Both the position numbers and the translations under genes were made by a program. The notes beneath the pieces are model-generated. The model did no database searches, was not told the DNA's origin, and saw nothing but the letters and a program-made list of their open reading frames with translations. Below, one piece after another: positions 56,648 through 64,000 of a stretch of DNA of 64,000 nt. Origin of the DNA: Rhodopirellula sp. (GTDB lineage: Bacteria; Planctomycetota; Planctomycetia; Pirellulales; Pirellulaceae); the NCBI GenBank assembly GCA_024644085.1, contig JAHELS010000001.1, positions 1-64,000 of the forward strand. Reading direction: 5' to 3'. Every line of letters begins with the position of its first letter. Within the stretch, counting starts at the first letter, position 1.

Positions 56648-58351
56648 TTGGTGTGCCTCCACGATGGGATCACCAGATTCGGGATGAAACTGCGCCGGCA
56701 GGGCGCGGATCCCACTCAACCAGAAGGTTTGTCCGTGAGTATCAAAGTGCAACAGGCTTCCTTTTCGAGAAACGTCATTCCGTCGACCGAATCGGGCTCG
56801 GAAGCCTCTGTCTATCATCCCACCGAAGCTGGGATGAATGCGAACCCGGCGGTGGTCGCACTCACAGGGATGCTATTGGCGTTCGGCTTTTACGCGATCG
56901 TGCTGACGGTCTCATGGGCGCCGATGCAGCGTTACTTTCTCGGACACCCGGTTGCCGTAGCGGCGACAGTCTTGTTTTGGTTCGCGGTGGCGGTACTGAT
57001 CTCGAAGTGGTTCGGAATCGTCTCACAATCGAATCGACTCGAGGCGATCCGTGACGAAGACTTGATGCCTCCAACGGCCCAGGATTCTCCCGCCGGACGG
57101 TGGCTGGAAGAAAACGATGCCCGTCATGTCGCCAAAGGATGGCTGGCGGAGATCACCCGGTTGCCATCGTCCACGCGGGACAGCCATCTGGTCCGCCGGC
57201 TCGGAGAATTGCTCACACGCCAATCACAACGCGGGAACACGAAACACCTGGCCGATGATCTCCGTGAACTCTCGGCTCGCGACGCCGATGCCGCTCACGA
57301 TTCACTCGGGTTGGTACGAATCATCATTTGGGCGATCCCCATGTTGGGATTCCTGGGAACTGTGATCGGGATCACACAAACGCTTGGCGGGCTCGATTTT
57401 TCGAACGGGACCGCCGCCGTGCAGAACCTCAAGAGTGGTCTGTACGTGGCATTTGACACAACTGCGCTCGGTCTGGTCCTTTCCGTGGTGGCGATCTTCC
57501 TGCAGTTCCCGATTGAACGGAACGAGCAACGCTTGCTGGCTGCCATCGATGCCCGGGTTGGTCACCTCGTCTCGGCGTGTCTTCCCAGCGACGAAGCATC
57601 CGACAATCAAACGGCCTTGATCGCCGACCTTTGCCGCGGCGTCCAGGCAGCGGTCGCGGAGTCGCTTGACAATCAAGCGAAACTATGGCGTGAGACGATC
57701 GACGCCGCCCAGAACCAGTGGAACAGCGTCCAGCAGCGTAACAACAACACCATCGCCGAAGCCTTCGAGACGACGCTCGTGCCCGCCCTTTTGGATCACG
57801 CCAAGTGCGTGGTGGAATCATCGCGGATCGCCGGCGAGACAATGGAGCAACAATGCCGCCAATGGAGCGAAACGGTCGATCAAGCCCGGCGGCTGGCCCA
57901 GACCTCCAGCGAGTCAGCGTCGCGCGAAGTCATCGACGGACTGCAATCCGTATTGAAACCGGCATTGGTCGATCACGCCGCAAGTCTTGATGAATCGGCG
58001 CAAATTGCTGCGGATCGACTTGAACGCCAATGCCACCAGTGGCAGGAATCGATCTGTTACCACTCCGATACGCTCTCGACACAGCAACTTGCGCTGGTCA
58101 AGCAGTACGAAGCTTTGACCGAGGCATACAGCCATTCCGAGTCGATCGCCGCCCTCCAACAATCACTTGATGCCAATCTCCGTCGACTCTCGGAAACCAA
58201 CGCGACTGTGGTTCAAAGCGTCTCCGCGGCCGGCGGCAACGGCATGGCCGACGCGATGCGAGTGCTGGCGCGAGCCGTTGACGTATTGTCCCAGCGGATG
58301 TCCGATTCCCCGGGTGCCGGCCCGGCGGTTTCGTCGAGGCGTGCAGCATGA
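56648..58351 (+). CDS. MotA/TolQ/ExbB proton-channel family protein with long cytoplasmic coiled-coil-like tail (start uncertain; MNANP at 56834 possible)
   Basis: IIWAIPMLGFLGTVIGITQTLGGLDF...LKSGLYVAFDTTALGLVLSVVAIFLQFPIERNEQRLL; tail with repeated PAL-DHA...ES--IA...E-QC-QW-E segments. Confidence 0.88.
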   Translation: MVCLHDGITRFGMKLRRQGADPTQPEGLSVSIKVQQASFSRNVIPSTESGSEASVYHPTEAGMNANPAVVALTGMLLAFGFYAIVLTVSWAPMQRYFLGHPVAVAATVLFWFAVAVLISKWFGIVSQSNRLEAIRDEDLMPPTAQDSPAGRWLEENDARHVAKGWLAEITRLPSSTRDSHLVRRLGELLTRQSQRGNTKHLADDLRELSARDADAAHDSLGLVRIIIWAIPMLGFLGTVIGITQTLGGLDFSNGTAAVQNLKSGLYVAFDTTALGLVLSVVAIFLQFPIERNEQRLLAAIDARVGHLVSACLPSDEASDNQTALIADLCRGVQAAVAESLDNQAKLWRETIDAAQNQWNSVQQRNNNTIAEAFETTLVPALLDHAKCVVESSRIAGETMEQQCRQWSETVDQARRLAQTSSESASREVIDGLQSVLKPALVDHAASLDESAQIAADRLERQCHQWQESICYHSDTLSTQQLALVKQYEALTEAYSHSESIAALQQSLDANLRRLSETNATVVQSVSAAGGNGMADAMRVLARAVDVLSQRMSDSPGAGPAVSSRRAA

Positions 58352-60276
58352 GTCGGCGTCAACGCCAATCTCTCTCGCCATCCCTGTTCCCTTTTCTGGC
58401 CGTGCTGGTGTGCACGCTCGGAACATTGATTCTTTTGCTGGCTCTTGTTTCTCAGAACGCGACCGACGCGGCCGAACAGCATGCCAGGAACGAGCAAGTC
58501 GCTCGCGCGAATCAGCACCCCGTCCAACCGCCCGTTCAAATGTCGGCCGAGTCCGCGGAGTTCATGCTCGCCGAGGAACGTTTTCGCGTTGAACAACTGG
58601 TCGCATTCCGCGACAAGCAAACCACCGACATGGAAGAGCGTCGCGGACAGATCACCCATCTCGAAGACCACATGGACCGGCTGCGAGAAAAACTCCGGCT
58701 GCTCAATGCAGAAGTTGAGCGTGCGACCAATGGTTCGTCTGACGACCAATTGGACGAGAAAGCGATCGCAGAACTTCGCGCCCAAATCGAAGCCGAGCAA
58801 GGAGCTGTCGGAGAGCTGCGTGAACAATCCAAATCGGCCTCACCTCGTGTTGTGATCGTGCCCCACAAAGGACCCAACGGTACCGATCGGCGCCCGGTTT
58901 ACCTGGAGTGCACCGCGGCGGGTTTGACAATCTGGCCCGAAGGCTCGCAGATCACGTTGAGCCAACTTGATAAGTCAGACTACTCGGCGAACCCTCTCGA
59001 TGCCGCCCTGCGAATCATGCGGCTGCACATCATGCAGCATTACGGCGACACCGCCCCGCCCTACCCTCTTCTGGTCGTGCGTCCCGATGGAATCGAAACG
59101 TACGCCGCGGCTCGCCAAGCCATGCGGGACTGGGATGATCAATTTGGGTACGAATTGGTTCCGGCCGATACCCGGTTGGCATACGCGAAGCCCGATCCCG
59201 AGTTGAAGAATCGAGTCGAGCTGGCGATTCGCGAAGCTGCTATTCGACAGCACGCGAAAGAATCGATCGCCCGCCGCGGCGGCATCGGTCGGAACCGGCT
59301 TGGATCCAAACATTTCGACGGCTTGGCCGGCGACTCCCACGCCGCTGTACGTTCGCGTTCCGGGAACTTGACGACGGCCAATCGAAGCGAGCGGATGCCG
59401 ACGCTTTCGGCCGCGTCGCTCGACCGAGCGGGGCGCAGTCACGGCTTTCGACCACACCGCGATGATTACGCAATCGGAAACTCGAGTTACACGCGGCCGA
59501 CACCAACCGCCAATCGATCGCCCTCCGCCCCACCGACGCATCGTGATCACTCCAACACGATCGATTATCAAGCCGCTGCAGCTGCCGCTGACGAGCGGCG
59601 CATGGTGAATGAAATGAGGACAGCCGCCGAAGAACTGCGGAACTCTGGATCGACGATTCTTCCCATGGGCGAGCATGCCGACCTCGCCGGCGACGCAATC
59701 AAATCGCTGGCGTCGAGTGAAGGTGATTCCGCCGACACTTCAGACATGTCTGCAGCCGCGAAGAATTCCGAAGGTGCAACCGCCAACTCGCCCGAAGCGA
59801 CGTCAAGCGGATCCCGTTCGTCTCCCTCATCGGCATCACGATCCGGCTCACCCTCGGACAATCAAAGCAACTCGAACCGCACCGCCGACAGCTCGCCACC
59901 GCCAACCGATCTGGTCACGCGGTCGGGCCGCGATTGGGCATTGCCACCCGAAATAGCGGGAATGCGAGGTAACGCGATCGTTCGTACAATCCGGATGGAA
60001 TGTCATTCCGACCGGCTGGTCCTGCTTCCTTCGTCCAGCAACGGCGCAACCGAAATCTTTGGACTCTCCGGCGGAACCGATATCAATCGGGCCGCTCTGG
60101 AGTTGGCGACTGCGGTTCGTGATCGCATCAAACAGTGGGGACCCGCGTTACCGGGTGGGCGATGGCAACCGCGTCTCGACGTGATTGTGATGCCGCAGAG
60201 CGAAAACCGATTCGATCAATTGCGCTCGTTGATGACCGGCAGCGGTGTTGAAGTGTCGGGGAGGATCGCGCCATGA
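58348..60276 (+). CDS. Single-TM partner 1 of the TolQ-like protein: TM, coiled coil, two similar C-terminal domains
   Basis: 642 aa; SLFPFLAVLVCTLGTLILLLALVS TM; EERRGQITHLEDHMDRLREKLRLLNAEVERA coiled coil; start overlaps the previous stop (ATGA). Confidence 0.8.
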   Translation: MSRRQRQSLSPSLFPFLAVLVCTLGTLILLLALVSQNATDAAEQHARNEQVARANQHPVQPPVQMSAESAEFMLAEERFRVEQLVAFRDKQTTDMEERRGQITHLEDHMDRLREKLRLLNAEVERATNGSSDDQLDEKAIAELRAQIEAEQGAVGELREQSKSASPRVVIVPHKGPNGTDRRPVYLECTAAGLTIWPEGSQITLSQLDKSDYSANPLDAALRIMRLHIMQHYGDTAPPYPLLVVRPDGIETYAAARQAMRDWDDQFGYELVPADTRLAYAKPDPELKNRVELAIREAAIRQHAKESIARRGGIGRNRLGSKHFDGLAGDSHAAVRSRSGNLTTANRSERMPTLSAASLDRAGRSHGFRPHRDDYAIGNSSYTRPTPTANRSPSAPPTHRDHSNTIDYQAAAAAADERRMVNEMRTAAEELRNSGSTILPMGEHADLAGDAIKSLASSEGDSADTSDMSAAAKNSEGATANSPEATSSGSRSSPSSASRSGSPSDNQSNSNRTADSSPPPTDLVTRSGRDWALPPEIAGMRGNAIVRTIRMECHSDRLVLLPSSSNGATEIFGLSGGTDINRAALELATAVRDRIKQWGPALPGGRWQPRLDVIVMPQSENRFDQLRSLMTGSGVEVSGRIAP

Positions 60277-61322
60277 GTCGTGGAAGCAAAAGGAAACGAG
60301 CCACTCTGGAACTTGGTCACGACGCGTTTTTGGACATTGTCGCGAACCTTGTCGGCATCCTGATCATTCTGGTTGTCGTCCTGGGTGCCCAGTCGACGGC
60401 GGTGATCGAAGAGATCAAAGAACAAATCCAACAGGAAACGGTCACCGAGGCGGACGTGCCGCTGGCATCTGACGAACAATTGGCCGAGCTTGCCCAACAA
60501 TCGATGCGCGCGGCCTCCGCGCAAGCCGATTCCAATCGTTTCGAAAAGTTGATCCGACAATACGATGCTGAAATTCAGCACCGCAAGTCGCAGCGAGCGG
60601 TGATGCTGGACCTGCTCTCCGAGGCGCAAGCAGCCTGGGAAGCCCGGAAAGTCGAACTCGACCGGGATTCGATTCTCCTGGCCGAGCATCAAACCGCGCT
60701 CAATGAGGCACAGAAGAAACTCGAACAACTTCGCGGCGAGCGACAACGTCTGGAGAATCAACCGGACGAGGTTGTGGCCATCGCTCATCTTCCAACGCCG
60801 ATGGCGAAAACTGTCTTCGGTGACGAGCTGCATTTTCGCCTCAAAGGCAATCTGCTCTCAGTCGTCCCGGTCGAAAGGCTGGTCGCGGAAATCCGCCGTG
60901 ACTTCGAGCGTATTGCGCCCGGGTCCCGCGAAGGACAGATGGACGCAGCGGTCGGTCCGGTTCGCGGATACGTGGCCCGCTACCGAATGGATAAGAATCG
61001 CGAAATGGTCTCTCGGGGCGGCCAGGTGCAAATGGCCACTCGCATCCAGTTGGTCGGAATGACGGTCGAACCGCTCAAGGAGCCGCACGGAAAACCGATT
61101 CACGCATTGCTGTCCCAGCCCCGCGAACTCGACATCGAATTGGCCGGACGCGATCCAGGTTCGACGACCATCACGGTTTGGGTCTATCCCGACAGCTTCG
61201 CCGCCTTTCGTAAGCTGAAAGAAGAATTGTACGCACGTGGATTTGCGACCGCAGCGCGCCCGTTGCCGACCGATCACGCAATCAGCGGCGGACCGCAGGG
61301 AACAAGATCGGACGCCCAGTAG
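60273..61322 (+). CDS. Single-TM partner 2 of the TolQ-like protein: ExbD/TolR-like TM with Asp, coiled coil, C-terminal domain
   Basis: 349 aa; LGHDAFLDIVANLVGILIILVVVLGAQ TM; coiled coil; C-terminus STTITVWVYPDSFAAFRKLKEELYARGF; start overlaps the previous stop (ATGA). Confidence 0.8.
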   Translation: MSRGSKRKRATLELGHDAFLDIVANLVGILIILVVVLGAQSTAVIEEIKEQIQQETVTEADVPLASDEQLAELAQQSMRAASAQADSNRFEKLIRQYDAEIQHRKSQRAVMLDLLSEAQAAWEARKVELDRDSILLAEHQTALNEAQKKLEQLRGERQRLENQPDEVVAIAHLPTPMAKTVFGDELHFRLKGNLLSVVPVERLVAEIRRDFERIAPGSREGQMDAAVGPVRGYVARYRMDKNREMVSRGGQVQMATRIQLVGMTVEPLKEPHGKPIHALLSQPRELDIELAGRDPGSTTITVWVYPDSFAAFRKLKEELYARGFATAARPLPTDHAISGGPQGTRSDAQ

Positions 61323-61387
61323 TCGCGATCGCCATTTGTGGAATTGGAAACGGTGATCGGCTCCCCGCGTCGCGCTGCTCATCCTTG

Positions 61388-62374
61388 TCAATCGCGACTT
61401 TCGATTTCCTGGCGCGCCCAGGCAGCCGCCCCGAGCACACCAGCATCGTCGCCCAGTTTTGCCGCGACGACGTCAAAGCGATCTTTGTAGACGCTCATCA
61501 CGTTGTGGCGCGCGGTCTTGCGGACAGTGCCGACGATCAATTCTTCCATCGCCTCGACCAAACCACCGCCGAGCACAATTTTGTCCGGCGCCAAAATGTG
61601 GACGATGTTAACGACCGCCAATCCGATCGATTCGGCCGCTTCCTGAACAAGATTCTTGATGGCTTCGTCTCCATTCTCGATTGCGTCAGCAAGCGCGCCG
61701 CTACGAATTTCAGCCAGATCGGTTCCCACCTTTTTAAGCAGGTGCGGCGCGTCGCCACGGTGCGCCGCCTTGGCCGCTTCGGCGGCAATCGACAATCGGC
61801 TTGCCTCGGCCTCGACGGTCCCGGGCAGTTTGTAACCGCTGGCCCGCGAACTGCTGCTGATCCGCGTGTGGCCTATTTCCATGCAACTGACTCCGGCACC
61901 CTGGAGAATCCGGCCTTGGTAGACACAGCCCCCGCCCACTCCCGTGCCGGGAAAGATACCGATCGCACAACGTGAACCCTTCGCAGCCCCGAATTTGTAT
62001 TCACCAAAGATGCCGGCATCGACATCATTCAATACGACCACCGGAAACCCAAACCGCTTCTGCAGTTTGTGCTGGACGTCGACATCGTCCCAGCCGAGGT
62101 TGGGAGTTCTGAGAATGCGGCCACGATCCAGATCGATCGGACCGGGACATCCGATTCCGATTCCGGCAATTCGATCTTTCGGAATTTCGTTTTCATCGAT
62201 CAACCGGGTGATCGTCGATGCGATCCGCTCCAGCCCGTTGTCACTTCCGTCACGTCCGCGGGTCTTGCGACGTCGGCGGCCGATCACTTTCCATTTCTCG
62301 TCGTAGGCGATGGTCAGCATCTTGGTGCCGCCAAGATCAAACCCGAGCCAGATGTTTTCTTGTTTTGCGTCCAT
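61388..62374 (-). CDS. ROK-family sugar kinase (glucokinase-like)
   Basis: 328 aa; LGFDLGGTKMLTIAYD; GIGCPGPIDLDRG; GIFPGTGVGGGCVYQGRILQGAG. The canonical ROK zinc motif is not obvious. Confidence 0.88.
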   Translation of the reverse strand: MDAKQENIWLGFDLGGTKMLTIAYDEKWKVIGRRRRKTRGRDGSDNGLERIASTITRLIDENEIPKDRIAGIGIGCPGPIDLDRGRILRTPNLGWDDVDVQHKLQKRFGFPVVVLNDVDAGIFGEYKFGAAKGSRCAIGIFPGTGVGGGCVYQGRILQGAGVSCMEIGHTRISSSSRASGYKLPGTVEAEASRLSIAAEAAKAAHRGDAPHLLKKVGTDLAEIRSGALADAIENGDEAIKNLVQEAAESIGLAVVNIVHILAPDKIVLGGGLVEAMEELIVGTVRKTARHNVMSVYKDRFDVVAAKLGDDAGVLGAAAWARQEIESRD

Positions 62375-62652
62375 CGTTCCCTATGCCAATGGATGTAGTG
62401 GCAGGGTGACTGCGGTATGGTTCTGGGTATCGATGCGAAAGCAGAACCCAACACCTCCCCCACATCAACCCACCGGTTCGCCCCGATTGCCACCTCGACC
62501 GCCGCCAGGAAAGATCCGCGGCGAGCGTCAAGTTGTCAGCTGGCGGCGGCAAGCCCGGAGAATTCGCATCTTGGCAACCGGGACAGAAAATCGATTTGCA
62601 GGTGAAATAATCGCTATGACCGGCGCATCTAGCTAGTTGACCGACTTCGGAA

Positions 62653-63198
62653 ATGAGCCAAAACCCCGATTCCGATCCTGATTTGCCGTCGCCTCAAGAG
62701 GACGTTTCCCGGCAGTGGCGACAGGTATTCGAGGAGTCAACGCCGGGGCTGAGGGCATTCTTGAAGGGTCGCTTGAAGCAGGATTCGGATATCGATGACT
62801 GCTTGCAAGTCGTTTTCGTGAAGATGATCCAGCGGGGCCGCGATGTTGCACCGGCAGCCCGGCGAGCCTGGTTGTTCCGGGTGGCCGCAAATGAATCGGC
62901 ACGAATGTGGCGGAGCAAGGCATCGACCGACAAGATGCTCGAGCGACATGGCGCAGACGAGTATTCGGAAACCGACCCGGCCGAGAATGTCATTCTTTCT
63001 GAAACGACGACACAACTTTACCGAGCCCTTGAGCAGCTGCCCGACTCGTGGCGCCAGGTCGTTCGGTTACGAATCAAGGAAAACCTGACCTTCCAGGAAA
63101 TTGCCGACCAGCTGCAGATTCCACTCGGGACCGCCCTGACACAGATGCGGCGAGCACTCGAGCGGCTGAAATCAGAAATGGAACAAGACGCCGAATGA
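62653..63198 (+). CDS. ECF-type RNA polymerase sigma factor
   Basis: 181 aa; sigma2 DIDDCLQVVFVKMIQRGRD; sigma4 LPDSWRQVVRLRIKENLTFQEIADQLQIPLGTALTQMRRALERLK. Confidence 0.92.
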   Translation: MSQNPDSDPDLPSPQEDVSRQWRQVFEESTPGLRAFLKGRLKQDSDIDDCLQVVFVKMIQRGRDVAPAARRAWLFRVAANESARMWRSKASTDKMLERHGADEYSETDPAENVILSETTTQLYRALEQLPDSWRQVVRLRIKENLTFQEIADQLQIPLGTALTQMRRALERLKSEMEQDAE

Positions 63199-63205
63199 AA
63201 ATCGC

Positions 63206-63796
63206 ATGACTCGACCACGCCCCGAAACCAACGTATCGACGACCCACGACCGATGGTCTGAACAGTGCATGCTGTACCTATTGGGGGAATTGCCCTCCGA
63301 TGTGCTGGCGGATTTCGAGCGGCAGCTTGCGTGCTCGCCGAAGCTCGGCGAGGAATTGCTGCGACAGGCCGAAACCATCGCTGATGTTTCATCCCAACAA
63401 ACTTTTCCAACAACTTCGCCCTTGATACCGGCGGCGAATGACGAGTCCAAACGCTGGACCTTCGTTGCTTCGCTGGTCGCGATTGCTGCTTGCCTGACGC
63501 TGGTCTTTGTCGGACTTCGCCGAAGCGAACCGGATCCTCAACGCATTGCAAGCCTCACGGGCATCGATGACCAACCACGAGCGGATGCAATGGAAGATCT
63601 GTTGATCGCCCGCGCATGGGCCGAAAGCCCGCTCACGTTTGATGCTGATGATTACGAGTTGGACGAGTCCGATCCAGCGGTAGCGACGGTGCCGAGCGAC
63701 GATCCCGCCGACAATGATGCAACACTCTCCTGGATCATCACTGCCTTAGCGTCTGAATCTGAAACTGATATCCCGGGGGCAAGTGAAGATGGTTGA
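63206..63796 (+). CDS. Anti-sigma-factor-like single-TM protein
   Basis: 196 aa; CMLYLLGELPSDVLADFERQLACSPKLGEELLRQ then TM FVASLVAIAACLTLVFVGL; directly follows the ECF sigma gene. Confidence 0.65.
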   Translation: MTRPRPETNVSTTHDRWSEQCMLYLLGELPSDVLADFERQLACSPKLGEELLRQAETIADVSSQQTFPTTSPLIPAANDESKRWTFVASLVAIAACLTLVFVGLRRSEPDPQRIASLTGIDDQPRADAMEDLLIARAWAESPLTFDADDYELDESDPAVATVPSDDPADNDATLSWIITALASESETDIPGASEDG

Positions 63797-64000
63797 TATC
63801 ACGAAGAATCATCTCACGGTTTTCGTCGCCTTAGCGATTTTCGTCTCGACCGGACTCTCCGTGACCGCCGTGGGTCCGACCCCCAAGGCGAAGCCGAGTT
63901 CATCGAGCGTGCGAGCGTCGCAGGCGAGGCTGACCAATTCACAATCATTGGCTGACAACGGAAAGAAAACATCACCACGAAATGTGGTACCTGTCGATCG
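63789..64000 (+). CDS. Secreted/membrane protein, partial (runs off the window end)
   Basis: MVDITKNHLTVFVALAIFVSTGLSVTAVGPTPKAKPSSSS...; ATG overlaps the end of the anti-sigma-like gene. Confidence 0.6.
   Translation, partial: MVDITKNHLTVFVALAIFVSTGLSVTAVGPTPKAKPSSSSVRASQARLTNSQSLADNGKKTSPRNVVPVD

Noticed and set aside
1-64000. CRISPR arrays, transposases, prophage or integron signatures
   Set aside because: None seen. The repeats found are short, spacerless, and located at gene ends or within coding linkers.

Overview
This is a 64 kb, GC-rich bacterial window that looks planctomycete: an LERLESRRLLA-type N-terminus on a large dockerin/beta-helix exoprotein, a BBP7-like barrel, a DUF4159 protein, and dispersed flagellar genes. 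I see no rRNA, tRNA, CRISPR array or transposase. Recognisable blocks: a partial Ser/Thr kinase; a GT4 glycosyltransferase; flagellar genes fliA-(small membrane protein)-flhF-flhA; serA, serC and putA; an NYN-domain protein, truA and asd; FGE-like and HtrA-like proteins; a uronate-isomerase-like enzyme with an unusual acidic tail; leuA; flhB-fliR-fliQ-fliP; a cytochrome-oxidase assembly cluster (two cupredoxins, a cytochrome c lipoprotein, ctaA, ctaB, an ABC exporter, SCO, DUF420); purD, prmC, prfA and rpmE; an ATP-grasp protein; a BASS transporter; a giant ResB-CcsA fusion; a predicted DNA-binding/acidic/membrane protein; a three-gene TolQ/ExbB-type operon; a ROK kinase; and an ECF sigma/anti-sigma pair. 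The two strongest finds are: (1) a complete leuA attenuator, with a 19-codon leader peptide MTIQPLLLSLLLLRRQTGG (7 Leu) followed by an intrinsic terminator just upstream of leuA; and (2) a translationally coupled three-gene operon (56.6-61.3 kb) made of a long-tailed MotA/TolQ/ExbB protein and two different single-TM partners whose C-terminal domains share an ExbD-like motif, which may be an uncharacterised ion-driven motor. All calls come from reading the sequence; no database search or folding program was run.
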